This document shows positions 34,764 through 47,856 of a DNA stretch of 64,000 nucleotides, one piece after another. The stretch's first letter is position 1. Each line of letters opens with the position of its first letter. Source of the stretch: Solanum dulcamara (taxonomy: Eukaryota; Streptophyta; Magnoliopsida; Solanales; Solanaceae). The stretch spans positions 64,889,134-64,953,133 of the forward strand of contig NC_077239.1 of NCBI RefSeq assembly GCF_947179165.1, written 5' to 3'. The position numbers were made by a program, and so were the translations under genes. The notes beneath the pieces were generated by a model. That model ran no database searches. It had not been told where the DNA came from and was given only the letters and a program-made list of their open reading frames with translations.

Positions 34764-36880
34764 TATAACGATCCATTAGGTCATTTTGAGTATTAGGAAT
34801 TTTTAGTTCATAAAAGACTCATTCCGTAAATTTTTAATTAGGTATTTTGGACTTTTTGATAATTATGGTTATTTAGTTGAGGGGAAAACTTCGATAATTT
34901 ATTTAATTAGTGGGTTAAAGTGTTAATTTAATTAATACTCTATACCAATTATTAAAGGAAAAAGGATAGGGTTTATAAATTTTTATACATAATTAGTTTG
35001 AAAAAAAAAGAAAAAAAAATAAGAAGAGAACAGCGACGACGAACAAAAGCAGAAGCTAGGGAAAAAAATACGGAGGAAGAAAGAAAAGAAAGGGGAAAAG
35101 AAATATAAAGAAGAAGAGAAAAATAGAAATTTTTATTCCAAAGCGTCAAGGTAATTATTCTCATCCTTTCCATTAAATTTTTATGTGATTATGAACATAT
35201 TTGTATGGTATATTGGTGGAGAAATAACGCTAAAATAAGAAAGTATGACCCTAGGGTTTTTCCACATAAAATCTTGATTTGGGGGTCGAATAATGATCCG
35301 TTTTAGCTAAAATTTGACATGTGAGTTTATTTTATCATGAGCGAACATAATCGGAAAGAAAATTTCAGATTTGACTTCAATGACTCGGAATGACTTTTTG
35401 ACCCAATTTTTGATTCAAAAATAAATATAGCAATATGGGTGTCATTGAATTCGTATTCTTATGAAAATTATGTATTTGAATAGATTTTGATCGTTCAGAA
35501 GCATTATAAAAGGCTCAAGTTTTAAAGTGATTATTCAATTTAATTGAGGTTTAACCCTAGTTTTAAAATTCAGAAAATATGGGAGTTTACATGTTAAGTG
35601 ACATCAAGATTAGGAACGTGTTTATAGAATTGGGTGAGTTATTGGGTCTAGGTTAAACATATATATACTATTGGTGTTTATGGATTAGTTTACTTATAAA
35701 TATTATATATTTGATAGATTGAAATTGATCTGAGGCATTGAAGAAAGAAAAGACATTGGTGGATTAGCTTGCTTTACTTCGGTTCTTCGGTTGAGGTAGG
35801 TTATGATTTTTATTCCATATCATAGATAGACTCTTAATAGTGATTGATATTCATTGGGTAATGTGTGAAGTTTACTACGCATTTAATTTTTGTGGCTTGG
35901 ATGGTTGATATGTTGTTGTGATTTGTCTGAAATCCCGAGGCCATGAAATCCATAATCTTGAATTTGCCCTATAAAAAAATGGTGCATTGAATAAAGAAGG
36001 CTTGATGAAATATTGTTAATGAAGTGGAATGTAATCATGAAGAATAATAAATTAATTATATTTGGATCGGGTGTCACATTCCGATACGGTATATTTGGAT
36101 CGGGTGTCACATTCTGATACGGTATATTTGGATTGAGTGTCATATTCTGACATGGTATATTTGGATCGAGTGTCACGCTCCGACACGGTATATTTGGATT
36201 GGGTGTCACGTTCCAGCATGGTAATATTAAAGGAAAATAAATTAAAATGACTTAATACTACCCAATCTCTAATAACTCATTTTCCAAAAGTGTGTGATAT
36301 GGAGGCTTGAGTCCTCATGTGTGATCTTAATATTATTGATTGGTTATGAAATTATTCATTGTGTTGTCACTTGATCTTGATCTTGTTGGTTCCCACCTGT
36401 TATGTGTTACGGTTGATTTCCCGCTATTACTTATTGTATATTGATTCCTATTTTGAGTCGGCTGATGATACCTACTCAGTAAATGTTATCCTGTACTGAC
36501 CCCTACTTGTATCTTTTCTTGTTTTTTTTGTGGGGTGCAGCAAGTGTTCCACCGACTTCGACTCGACCTCAGATTTAGTCAGTCTCCAGTTCATAAGATT
36601 TCAGGGTGAGCTATCCTTCTAGCTGGCTATGGAATCTCTTGTCATGGCATGATGTCCTTAGTTTTCGGATACGTTATGTTATTTATTTATTTGGTTTTTT
36701 ATAATTCGAGACTTAGTTTTAGAATTTAGATGTCCTTCATATGATGACTTTCAGGTTTTGGAGAAAACGTATTTATTTGAGCTTCCGCATTATTGTTATT
36801 AGTTGGGATTTATATCATTGGTTCTCCCACCCAGAAGGTTAAGTGTGGGTGTCACTCATGGCCCATTTTGGGTGGTAACA
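34764..36880 (+). repeat. 5' LTR of element Z
   Basis: It matches the LTR starting at 58350 almost throughout. It begins TATAACGATCC where the 3' copy has TGTAATGACCC, so the terminal TG has mutated to TA. It ends GGTGGTAACA right before the primer site. Length is 2117 bp. It includes five tandem 33-base units at 36057-36221. The 108-residue frame on the minus strand here is a translation of that repeat, not a gene. Confidence 0.85.
36057..36221. repeat. Five-copy 33-bp minisatellite in LTR Z (5' copy)
   Basis: Each unit starts tatatttggat and contains gtgtcac...gacacgg, a small inverted repeat. Five copies stand head to tail, with scattered C/T and G/A differences. The same five-copy array is present in the 3' LTR at 59624-59790. 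Confidence 0.85.
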
Positions 36881-36884
36881 AACT

Positions 36885-36896
36885 TGATATCAGAGC
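36885..36896 (+). other. tRNA-Met primer binding site of element Z
   Basis: TGATATCAGAGC lies four bases after the LTR end. It differs by one base from TGGTATCAGAGC, the complement of the 3' end of initiator tRNA-Met used by this group. Confidence 0.75.
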
Positions 36897-37099
36897 TTTA
36901 GGTTCGGTGATCTCATCATACAAGGACAGGTCTAGTAGAGTCTTGCAGAATGGTACGGGGACGCCTTTACTTTTCTTCGAGAGGCTACGGGACTTTAGGA
37001 AATCTCCATTTCTTTTTTCTTTTGCGCTATTACTTGAATCCAATTGGTATCTATGTGATACAAATTGGTATCTGACCTTCTTCACTCTATTTTCGCAAA

Positions 37100-38020
37100 T
37101 GTTCTGAACTAAAACAATAGCATCTCCTGAGCCAACTATTAGGGTTGTAGCTAGAGGGGGTTATTAATGATAGATCATGGTAGAGGTCGCAGGAGAAAGC
37201 CTACCAGGGACAGAGATCAAGCAGCTAGGCAACGTCTTCTGACTTCTTCATAGAGAAGTATATCCCCCGAACCTAGAGGGACAAGAGGGGAGATGAGTTC
37301 TAAAATATAGAGAAAGGGAAGATGTTCATTGTAGCCTGTGAGACCAGGTTTCGGGCCGTATCCAAATATGCTACACAACTTTGCTTCAGTCCAGAAGAGC
37401 GGATTTTGCCACTTTCTGAAAGGATTGTGGTCAGAATCTCTACTGCATTTTCATAGATCGAGTGCATATCAAAGAGAGCCAGGATATGACTACTACAATG
37501 ATATCGATGCTTACTTAGTTAGATTATGGATTGTGTTACTTCTGTTAGCGACCTGACCTACGAAGAATGTATATCGCTTGGGATAGAGACAAAATAGGTC
37601 AAATTTGGTAATGTTTTGTAGTTATTCAATGGGTAGAAAGGTGCGGGTCATTTGGGGTACGGTCTTCTCAATAGGTATAATGTGTTCTAATGGTAGATCT
37701 TAGATACGATTAATGCATTTAGGTTGTTGAGTATATTCCAAAGATTCTAAATAAGGATTGGTGACTTCATTGTAAGCTCCAAGAGAGTGGATCGTGTAGG
37801 AACGAAAATATTATGGGTACAGAAAGACCCAACAAGTAAACTTGGGTAAAGGCAATCGAAGATTTTAGTAAGAATGTGCATATAAAATTGGGTTAGACAT
37901 TTAAAAGTGGTTGATTTTATGATAGAGGTGGAGGGGGTGAAGCTAGATAGCTTTGCTACAGAGCCCATTGTTATTCTTTCCCCGAGAGGTTAGAGGCAGA
38001 GACATTCGATGCTATTATCA
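37100..38020 (+). pseudogene. Gag remnant of element Z
   Basis: Broken frames from about 37113 show S-P-E-P-T-I-R, then an arginine-rich R-G-R-G-R-R-R-K-P near 37180. Later there is a weak L-H-N-F-A-S-V-Q-K-S-G-F capsid-entry piece near 37370-37400. Most of the capsid domain is unrecognisable and the CCHC knuckle was not found. The segment looks both shortened and mutated compared with the 1.2-1.5 kb gag regions of the other elements. 36900-37100 is leader with no gene seen. Confidence 0.45.
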
Positions 38021-38426
38021 CATGTACTCTTCTGATCTACGATAGCTTGGCTTTTGTATTATTTGATCTTGGATCCACATTTTCTTATGTATCTTCCATA
38101 TTTGCTGATGAACTCGATTTAATTGTGACTTACTTAACATGCCTATTCGTGTTTCTACTACTATCGGTAAGTCTGTGCTAGTTGAGAAAGTGTATAGGTC
38201 TTGCCTTGTGATTTTTGTGGAGAGAAGAACTTATGTATATTTGATTATTCTGGAGATGGTTGACTTTGATGTAATTTTGGGTATGACTTGGCTCTATCCA
38301 AATTTTGCTATCTTAGATTGCAATACTAAGACTGTGACATTAGCCAAGCCTGGGATGGTCAATTGGTATGGGAGGGTAACTATCTTCCCGCTCCAGTTCG
38401 GATTATCTTTTTTTTCTTTGTGCTAA
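38021..38426 (+). pseudogene. Protease remnant of element Z
   Basis: Frames near 38050-38100 read V-L-F-D-L-G-S-T-F-S-Y-V-S, the protease active-site segment, with L in the second position as in element W. The open stretch 38139-38426 continues with K-S-V-L-V-E-K-V-Y and [12 protein letters not shown] frame slip near 38135 separates the two parts. Confidence 0.75.
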
Positions 38427-38430
38427 GAGG

Positions 38431-39140
38431 TTGGTAAATAAGGGTTGTTTAGCCTTCCTAGCACGTCTCAGGGATGATAGTTCTGAAGTGCCATCGATTG
38501 AGTCTATTTTGATAGTGCATGAGTTTATGGATGTTTTCCCCACAGACTTACCTAGTATGCCACCTGATAGGGATATAGATTTTTGTATTGACCTGGAGCC
38601 CGACACTCACCCTATTTCCATTCCACCTTATAGAATGGCCCCGGCTGAGTTGAGAGAGTTGAATGCCCAACTTCAGGAGTTGTTGGGTAAATGTTTTATT
38701 ATACTGAGTGCTTCTCCTTGGGGTGCTCCAATTTTATTTGTAAAGAAGAAGGATGGTAGCCTTCGTATGTGCATAGATTATAGGCAGCTGAACAAGGTGA
38801 CTATTAAAAATAGGTATCCCGTTCCTCGCATTGATGACTTCTTCGATCAGTTGGAGGGTGCTTGTGTTTTCTCAAAAATTTATTTGAGGTCCGGCTACCA
38901 TCAACTGAAAATATGGATAGCAGATGTAACAAAAACTATATTTCAAATCAGGTATGGACACTATGAATTCTTGGTAATGTCTTTTGGGCTTACAAATGCA
39001 ACTGTTGCTTTCATGAGTCTGATAAATAGAATCTTTAAGCCATATTTAGATCTCTTTGTTATTGTTTTTATTGATGATTTATTGATCTACTCAAAGAACA
39101 TAAAAGAACATGAAGAGCATCTGAGGATTGTTTGGGATTG
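38431..39140 (+). pseudogene. Reverse transcriptase of element Z
   Basis: This is a 237-codon open stretch with the complete domain: [21 protein letters not shown] region, [12 protein letters not shown] (the usual first catalytic aspartate is tyrosine), M-S-F-G-L-T-N-A, and F-I-D-D-L-L-I-Y with both aspartates. The D-to-Y change would abolish activity. A one-base shift near 39135 ends the frame. Confidence 0.85.
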
Positions 39141-39880
39141 TTAAGGGAGAAAAGGCTATATGCCAAATTCTTCAAGTGCGAGTTCTGGCTCGATTCAGTA
39201 TCTTTCTTAGGGCACGTGGTTTATAAGGATGGAGTGATGGTGGATCCCCAGAAGATTGAAGCAGTGAAGAGTTGGGCAAGACCCATTAATGTCTCAGAGG
39301 TAAGGAGCTTTATTGGTTTGGCTAGCTACTACCGCCAGTTCATCAAGGGATTTGCTTTCATTGCTTCCCAGCTAACCAATCTAACCAAGCAAAAAGTTCC
39401 ATTTATGTGGTCGGACGACTGTGAAGAGAGTTTATGAAACTCAAGACTTTATTGACTACTGCACCGATTCTTGCCTTGCCGGTAGAAGGTAAGAATTTCA
39501 TTGTTTATTGTGATGCATCATATTCTGATTTAGGCACAGTGCTAATGCAAGAGAAGAATATAATTGCCTATGTTTCAAGCCAATTAAAGGTGTATGAACG
39601 TAATTACCCCACTCACAATTTGGAGTTAGCTGCGGTCATATTTGTATTGAAGCAGTGGAGACATTATCTATATGGGGTAAAGTATGAAGTGTATACAGAT
39701 CATCGCAGTTTACAACATGTATTCACTCAAAGAGACTTGAATTTGAGGCAGAGGAGGTGGATGGAATTGCTAAAGGACTATGATATCACTATTCTTTATC
39801 ACCCGGGAAAAGCTAATGTAGTGGCCGATGTCTTGAGCAGAAAAGCAGGGAGCATGGAAATTTTAGCTGATTTGTAGGTT
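39141..39880 (+). pseudogene. RNase H of element Z
   Basis: The stretch 39132-39437 holds the [12 protein letters not shown] segment and the [10 protein letters not shown] connection. After a shift at 39435, 39434-39877 holds [18 protein letters not shown] and [14 protein letters not shown], with the four acidic positions in place. A TAG at 39875 follows. Confidence 0.85.
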
Positions 39881-40054
39881 TCTAAACGTCCATTGGCTAG
39901 AGAGGTTCAAACTTTGGCTAATGACTTTATGAGGCTGGAAGTAACCGAGAAAGGATGATTCTTAGCCTGTGTAGAGGCAAGATCTTCTTTCCTTGACAAG
40001 ATTAAAGAAAAGCAATTTGAGGATGAGAAGCTGAGCCGGATTCGTGATATAGTC

Positions 40055-40577
40055 TTGCAGGAAGAGGCCAAAGAGGCTGTGATCGATGAGGAAGGCGTCT
40101 TGAGGATTAAGGGGCGGGTATGTGTGCCCTGTATTGATAATTTAATTCAGACTATTCTTGCAGAGGCTCATAATTCGAGGTATTCTATACATCCTGGTGC
40201 AACTAATATGTATGGCGATCTAAGACAACATTATTGGTGGAGTAGAATGAAGCGTGACATTGTTGATTTTGTTGCCCATTTTCCAAATTGTCAGCAGGTA
40301 AAATATGAGCACCAAAGGCCTGGAGGGATACTTCAAAGAATGCCCATTCCGAAATGGAAGTAGGAAATGATTGCAATGAATTTTTTGGTTGGTCTTCCAA
40401 AGACATTGGGTAAGTTTGATTCGATATGGGTGATTGTTGATAGGCTAACTAAGTCTGCTCACTTCATTCCAATCAAGGTGACTTATGATGCAAAGAAGTT
40501 AGCCAAACTCTATATCCGCGAGATTGTTCGATTATATGGAGTTCTGATTTCTATCATATCAGATAGAGGTACGCAAT
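40055..40577 (+). pseudogene. Integrase of element Z, 5' part, split by Y
   Basis: The open stretch 40055-40363 contains the zinc finger, H-N-S-R-Y-S-I-H-P-G and F-P-N-C-Q (first cysteine replaced by F). After a TAG at 40361, the core begins: F-L-V-G-L-P (the usual M-D-F reads M-N-F, so the first catalytic aspartate is asparagine), then S-D-R-G-T-Q with the second aspartate. The frame is cut at 40577 within the Q-F segment by element Y. It resumes at 57439. Confidence 0.85.
40573..40577. other. Left target-site duplication of Y (GCAAT)
   Basis: GCAAT lies directly before TGTCACG of the first Y LTR and again at 57434-57438 directly after the last Y LTR. It is the only perfect 5-base duplication around the whole three-LTR array. 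Confidence 0.9.
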
Positions 40578-42875
40578 TGTCACGACCCGAGCCTAGGGCC
40601 TAGACGTGACATGGCGAATGAGGAACCCGAAAGTACCTCAAACAAGCCTCTTAGCATTCTTTTAGCCTTTCATAGGTAATGATGATAAATAAACAAGCGG
40701 AAATCATAATAAATCTTCAACTTACATACGTCCAACAATACCTCTAACTATTAGATTTAACGGGGCTAAGACAAGTTCCTAGCTCACCCTCAATCATAAT
40801 AGAAGAAATACCATAGTAAAATATCTTAACATATCATAAACTAGAAAGACAAAGGAGTATTGTTCCCGGAACATGGGAACTCACCAAAAGTAGTCTTCAA
40901 TGGAATATCAACTAGCCACGTGGAGGAGAACGAAGAGGAGCACTGATCCCTACATGGTGATATCATGTAGGCAAAAGAGTATGCGTTAGTACTTTGAATG
41001 TACTAAGTATGTAAGGATGCATGAACATTTAGAAAATATTATAACATTTATGTAATATGGAACATAATGTAATACATGCATAATAAATCATATGGATATC
41101 CTTTAAAACATTCATTTTGTGGGAAGCTAACCATAACCGACATTTAAGACCATGCGAGCTATTACATGGAATCCAACATAACCCCCTACGTTGGCCGGGG
41201 AGACTACTTGCCAGGTAGAACTCCGTCAACTTCATTCATTTCTTTAACTTTAACTTTAAGGGCTATTTATGGATCCATTAGCCTAAGCCTACAAGGGCTC
41301 CTATGTTGGCACATAGTTAATGAGACAAGGGGTTGCTACTAGGATTCCCTTACCGAATCCCACCTCAATGCCTCATTCGGTGCTAAGTCAATCCCACGGA
41401 ATAGTTTAATACTTCAAAATATTCATAGCATATAACTTGAGAATTCAAACATCATATTCGGTAGAATAGCTCATTAAAACATTTGATAATTCAAATATGC
41501 AAGAATTGTCCTTATTGCATAAAGAATCCATCATTCATATCATTTCATAAGACTCCCTTTTTGATCATAGATATTGCTTTCATAAACATTTATTTGGAGT
41601 CAAAGCTTTCAAGTCAAACTTTATTAAAAACATAGTAAAACTAGGTTGGTTCAAATCACTTCAACTTGCAAATATGTATGTAAATAAATATTCATAAATA
41701 CTTTGAAATCCATTAATTAAAAATCATGCTTTAAACAACCCACCATGAATTTCAAGAGCCTTTAAATAGATAAATAGAGGAATTACTTGTAAACCATCAA
41801 TTCATATATATAAAATTATGTTGCATCAAAATAGACCAATAATCATTAGTTTAACCATGATTCATACTATTAAGTAAAAATAAAAATTACCATAAGAAAA
41901 TATTACTTGAAATCAAAAGATTTAATTGAAAGAGTTTTTGGACTACATGGGTGAAAGAACCCATGGATAAACACCCACATAACTTAGAGTAAAGCTTAAA
42001 GAAAATAAACATAATTTATCATATAATCAAAATAATTTAGACATGAGAGTGGAAGGAATACTCTCATTGAAACCTTACATACCTGGAAACCGAAGCTTTA
42101 GTTGGTACCGGAAGACTTAATGAACACTCTTGAGTCCTAGCTTCTCTCCTTGCCGGAACGTTTTGTGTACTACCCGGAATATATGAATCACCGGAATAGT
42201 ATTTCTTCACTACTAAGAACTAAAACTATATTTGAGAATGTGTATAGAGAGAAGATTTGCTTGAGAAAGCTTGATGAATAAAATGAGGAAATAAGGTGGG
42301 TATTTATAGGTGGGAAATATGACCTAACAATAAATAAAATAATTATAAATAAAAATCTGAAAATTTAGTGGAATATATTGATGTCATGGATGATGTTAAA
42401 TGGAGGACAATTTATGTCATGAGTGATGTCAAATGTATCTAGATCTTTCTATGGTAGGTGAAATGAGTTATCTTTGACAGAATACTCTTTTTGGGAGCTG
42501 CGTTTGAATAAGATAAATTCCTTATTAGGATTTGGTGTCTTCATAAGAATTGTAGATATGGAAGTCTAGTTTCATATCGTTCAAGAATCAACCAATTTGG
42601 ATAAACCTAGAGTGAGATATGATTTTTCTTCTATATACACTCATTTCCGTAACAGCATCCTACCTTACAAAGATTAATTTATTTGACCTACGTAACCTCC
42701 GAATCTTAAAATATGGTCTTCATAAAAGTTGTAGGTAATGATCCTTTGGTTACTCAGAAATTTGAATCACTCAATTTGGATATTCCTATGAAAAGTTATG
42801 ACCAAAATACAGAGGCTGTATCATGTTTAGGCAAAAATTGAAACATCGTATACAACATTTTTAGGGGATGTTACA
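40578..42875 (-). repeat. Y LTR 1 (3' LTR of copy A)
   Basis: 2298 bp, TGTCACGACC to GGGATGTTACA. It differs from the middle LTR at only three sites by eye (offsets 199, 356, 693). A stem-loop with arms CCTACATG and CATGTAGG lies at 40949-40971. The 68-residue open frame at 41029-41235 recurs unchanged in all three LTRs because the LTRs are near-identical; it has no known counterpart and I do not call it a gene. Confidence 0.95.
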
Positions 42876-42878
42876 TTA

Positions 42879-42890
42879 TCTCCCCCTTGG
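42879..42890 (-). other. Polypurine tract of Y copy A
   Basis: On the minus strand the sequence is CCAAGGGGGAGA, three bases from the 3' LTR. This is the second-strand primer for plus-strand DNA synthesis in retroelements. The same sequence stands at 50158-50169 for copy B, and a similar one beside LTR V at 16718. Confidence 0.75.
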
Positions 42891-43078
42891 GAACATTCGT
42901 CCTCGAATGAGAAAAGACTTAGCTTGAGTAGAGTAGAGTGTTAACAAACAATCTATCATTAATGCAATAGTGTAATTTAAAATATCGTTTAAAATATATT
43001 TCATAATTTTGCAACCATATGACAAGAAAAGTTGAGATGTAAGGATTTCAAGTAATTGAGCAAGGACAACTTAATACC

Positions 43079-46000
43079 TTAGGTTTGGGTAGAGGGGAAA
43101 AGATGAGGGTATCTCTTAATCATATCCGCTTCCGCTTCCCATGTTGCACTTTCTATTTGTTGATTCCTCCAAAGGACTTTAACAGATGCAATTTCTTTGT
43201 TCCTCAATCTCTTAACTTGCCGGTCCAAAATTTCCACAGGAACTTCTTCATAGGTCAAGTTTTCTTCAATATTCACTACTCCCATAGGTACAATGGAACT
43301 AGGATCACCCACATGTTTTTTCAACATAGACACGTGAAACACCGGATGAACCATGGCCATTTCCAATGGTAATTCCAACTCATATGCAACCTTACCAACA
43401 CGTCTCACGATTCTATAAGGACCTACATATCTAGGGCTCAATTTCCCTTTCTTACCAAATCGAACCACACCTTTCATGGGTGAAACCTTCAGATACACCC
43501 AATCATCCACATTAAACTCAAGATCCCTTCTTTTAGTGTCAGAATAGGACTTTTGACGACTTTGAGCCGTCTTCAACCTTTCTCTAATGATCTTCACCTT
43601 CTCTAAAGCATCAAGTACCAAATCGGGGCCCAACAAGGTCATCTCACCTACTTCGAACCAACCAACCGGTGATCTACATCGTCTCCTATACAAAGCCTCA
43701 AACGGTGCCATCTCAATACTTGAGTGGTAACTATTATTATAGGCAAACTCGATGAGAGGTAGATGATCATCCCAATTCCCTTTAAACTCCAACACACAAG
43801 CCCTTAACATATCCTCTAGTGTTTGAATCGTCCTTTCGGCTTGCCCATCCGTTTGAGGATGGAATGTTGTGCTCAACTTTACCTTAGTACCGAGGCCTTT
43901 TTGAAATGATCTCCAGAAGTGAGAAGTGAATTGGGTACCACGATCCGAAATAATGGATAATGGCACACCATGCAACCTCACCAACTCCCGAATATACAAC
44001 TTGGCATAGTCTTCGGCACTATAGGAAGTTTTAACCGGTAGGAAGTGAGCTGACTTAGTCATTCTATCAACAATTACCCAAATTGAGTCATGACGCTTCC
44101 GGGTATGAGGCAAACCCACTACAAAATCCATATTCACATCTTCCCACTTCCAAGTTGGGATTTCAATGTCTTGGGCTAGGCCACCCGGCCTTTGATGTTC
44201 GGCCTTCACTTGTTGGCAATTCGTACATTCGGACACAAACCTTGCTATGTCCTTCTTCATGCCACCCCACCAATACAACTCCTTTAAGTCTCGGTACATT
44301 TTCGTTGAACCGGGATGAATGGAGTATGTAGAATTATGAGCCTCCATCATGATCAAACTCCTTAGGCCATCAACATCTGGAACACATATCCGACCTTGGT
44401 AGTATAGAACCCCATCTCCCCCTTGGGAAAAGACTTCTATCTTCTTTTCCTTTACCAACTTCCTTAACTCGATAAACTTTGGGTCAAGATCTTGCTTTGA
44501 TTTAACATCCACCACCAAAGAGGATTCAGAACTATTTTGAACAACCATACCCCCATCATTAGTACTACCCAACTTCACCCCTAATCTAGCCAATCGGTGA
44601 ACATCTTTCACCAACTCCCTCTTCCTTTCATCCACATGGGCCACACTCCCCATAGATATTCTACTAAGTGCATCAGCAATCACATTGGCTTTACCCGGAT
44701 GATAGTGCACACTCATGTCATAGTCCTTAAGGAGTTCTAGCCACCTCATTTGCCTTAGATTAAGGTCCTTTTGGGTAAACACATATTGAAGACTCTTATG
44801 ATCAGTATAGACATCCACATGCACCCCATAGAGGTAATGCCTCCAAATCTTCAGAGCAAAAACAACAGCCGCCAATTCAAGGTCATGGGTAGGGTAGTTA
44901 CACTCATGCACCTTTAATTGCCTAGAAGCATAGGCTATGACCTTGCCGTTTTGCATTAAGACACAACCTAAACCAATCTTTGAAGCATCACAATAAACTA
45001 CAAACCCCTCTAATCCTTCTGGGAGAGTTAAAATAGGAGCAGAGGTAAGTCGATCTTTTAAGGTCTGGAAACTCTTCTCACACTCATCTGTCCATATGAA
45101 TTTGGATTTCTTTTGGGTCAATTTTGTAATAGGAGATGAGATGGAAGAAAAGCCTTTGACGAACCTTCTATAGTACCCGGCTAGACCTAAGAAGCTCCTA
45201 ATGTCTGAAGGAGATAATGGTCTAGGCCAATTTTTGACTGCCTCTATTTTCTTAGGATCAACCTTGATTCCATCACCGGACACTACGTGACCAAGAAATG
45301 CTACCTCCTTTAACCAAAATTCACACTTACTAAATTTTGCAAATAATTATCTATCCCTCAGTGTTTGAAGCACAACTCTCAAGTGATTTTTATGTTCTTC
45401 CTCACCCCGAGAGTAAATTAAAATATCATCAATAAAGACTACTACAAAGGTATCAAGGTAAGGTTTGAACACCCTATTCATCAAGTCCATAAACACCGCC
45501 GGTGCATTCGTCAACCCAAAACTCATCACCATAAACTCATAGTGACCATACCTTGTTCGGAAGGCTGTTTTGGGAATATCACACTCCCTTACCCGTAGTT
45601 GGTGGTAGCCGGACCGAAGGTCGATCTTGGAGAAGTGACTTGCCCCTTGTAATTGATCAAACAAGTCATCTATTCTAGGGAGTGGGTACTTGTTCTTAAT
45701 GGTCATCTTATTTAATTGCCGATAGTCTATGCACATTCGAAGTGAACCATCCTTCTTTCTTACAAATAGAACGGGAGCACCCCATGGCGAAATACTTGGT
45801 CTTATGAACCCCTTCTCTAACAAGTCCTTTAATTGTTCCTTCAGCTCTTTCAATTCTACTGGGGCCATGCGGTAAGGAGGAATAGAGATAGGTTGGGTAT
45901 CAGGGAGGAGATCGATACCAAAATCAACTTCCCTTTCGGGAGGGACACCAGGAAGGTCATCGGGAAATACATCGGGGAATTTATTGACTATAGGAACTGA

Positions 46001-47641
46001 CTCAAGAGAAGGACTTTTGGAGTTGACATCCCTAACCCTCACAATGTGGTAAATACATCCCTTAGAAATCATTTTGCGGGCCTTAAGATAAGAAATAAAC
46101 TGACCCTTCACCACCGAATCATGACCCTGCCATTCAATAACAGGCTCATTTGGAAATTGGAATTTGACTCGACGATTCCTACAATCTATGGAAGCATAAG
46201 ATGCATGTAACCAATCCATCCCAAGAATGACATCGAAATCTATCATATCAAGCTCAATGAGATCACAAGGAATAACTTTATGCAAGATAGACACAAGGCA
46301 ACCCCTATAGACCTTTCTAGCAATAACTGACTCACCAACAGGGGTAGACACCAAATAAGGCTCTAATAACATTTCAGGTAAAACATCAAATCTATTAGCA
46401 AGGAATGGAGTAACAAAAGATAAATTTGCACCCGGATCTAATAGTGCATACACATCAAAAGAAAAGACCTTTAACATACCGGTAATGACATTGGGTGCAT
46501 CCTCAACCTCTTGTCTCCCATGCAAGGCGTAAAAGCGGTTGGTGCGTTGGACACCTCCTTGGACTTGTTGACCATGAGCAATTTGGCCTTGAGTCCTACC
46601 ACCACCATCTCTACAATCCTTAGCATGGTGTCCCAGCTTGCCACACTTAAAGCATGCATTGGAGCCAGCTAAGCATTCCCCTTTGTGAGTCCTTCCACAC
46701 TTCTTGCAAGCAGGGAAAGTTTGAGTAGCAACATTCTCTCTTGGAATCATTGGTTTACCACTCTTGTCCTTGTTGAACCTTGGAGGAGGAGTATTGGTGG
46801 AACCTTGCCCCAGAAATCGTTGCCCATCTTGGCCTTTGCCATTGTTACCATAATCGGACCTTTGAGGGTTAAATCCTCCACCATCCACTCTAGCCTTTTT
46901 GAACCCCCTTGATCTCTCTCTAAGCTTCTCTTCTTCGATTTATTCTGCATAAGTCATTAACCGAGAGATGTCCATCTCCTTGACCAACATGGCTGTTTTG
47001 CACTCCTTGGACACCAAGCTTGAGACACCGGAAATAAACTTGCTCATTCTAGCTCTTGGGTCGGAGACCATGAAGGGAGCATACTTTGACAACTTAGTGA
47101 ATTTGAGAGCATACTCCCTCACGCTCATACTTCCTTGACGGAGGTTGATAAACTCTTGGATTTTGGCCTCCCTTAGCTCCAATGGGAAGAAGCGATCTAA
47201 GAAGGCACCTTTAAACTCTTCCCATCCTATCGGCCCTATTTCTTCATCCCTCTCAACAACCCATTGTTCATACCACACTCGAGCCACACCTTTGAGTTGA
47301 TAAGCCACTAGCTCGGCCTTCTCATTTGGTGGCACACCCATGATGGCCACAATCCGGTACACCTTATTAATGAACTCCATAGGGTCCTCATCTAGTTTAG
47401 AACCATCGAACTCGGGTGGATTCATCCTTTGGAAATCCCGAATCCTAGAGGCTGCATTTTGCATTTGGGGAGGAGGAACACCTAGATTCCCTTGGTTAGC
47501 TACGACTTGGGCTAACAAAGTAATAACACTGCGAAACTCGGCATGGGTTACCCCATCCTCATGATGTTGGGCATTAGGAATCGGAGGAGTTTGGTCCTCA
47601 TCGTCAACCCTTGCTCTTCAAGGTAGTCTTCCACGAGTCAT
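43079..47641 (-). pseudogene. Gag-pol of Y copy A (three in-frame stops)
   Basis: One continuous frame of 1520 codons from ATG at 47641. Order: gag capsid region (R-I-R-D-F-Q-R-M-N-P onward), two zinc knuckles (the second [14 protein letters not shown]), protease L-L-D-P-G, reverse transcriptase with F-I-D-D, RNase H (D, E, D, D all present), integrase (H, H, C, C then D, D, E), the GPY motif and a C-terminal chromodomain ending at 43079. Stops: TGA at 47618-47620 (codon 8, private to this copy), TAA at 46940-46942 and TAA at 45347-45349, both shared with copy B. Relative to B it has an R-to-M change in RNase H and T in place of M within the integrase C-x-x-C. It is otherwise complete. Confidence 0.92.
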
Positions 47642-47842
47642 TATCTAGAGAACACAAAATGGGTCGTTAGTTAAAGGAAAGCTTAGGACACTCTAAGGCA
47701 CGACATGAATTTGAAAGAAGTGAAAATTTTCCTAAACGTCTCATAGTCTCTTATTCATAATTATGGCGCGCTTCACAACAATGAACAAGAACCTATTCGA
47801 CGCGGTATGTTGGACTTCCAAGGATCATTCAAAACCTCGGGC

Positions 47843-47854
47843 TCTGATACCAAG
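47843..47854 (-). other. tRNA-Met primer binding site of Y copy A
   Basis: On the minus strand TGGTATCAGAGC follows the 5' LTR (here the middle LTR) by two to four bases. It matches the complement of plant initiator tRNA-Met. The identical site for copy B is at 55122-55133. Confidence 0.85.
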
Positions 47855-47856
47855 TT

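Noticed and set aside
34973..35173. 66-residue hydrophobic frame near the start of LTR Z
   Set aside because: It is created by the A-rich stretch of the LTR read in reverse and is not kept as a gene-like frame in the 3' LTR.
35883..36209. 108-residue frame with repeated P-N-I-P-C-R-N-V-T-P-D peptide (also 59449-59775)
   Set aside because: It translates the 33-base minisatellite of LTR Z and has no independent support as a gene.
36057..36221. CRISPR-like direct repeats
   Set aside because: Units are contiguous with no unique spacers, they lie in a plant LTR, and the same array is in the partner LTR.
41029..41235. 68-residue frame present in all three Y LTRs
   Set aside because: Conservation follows only from the near-identity of the LTRs. 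No start context, domain or relation to gag-pol.
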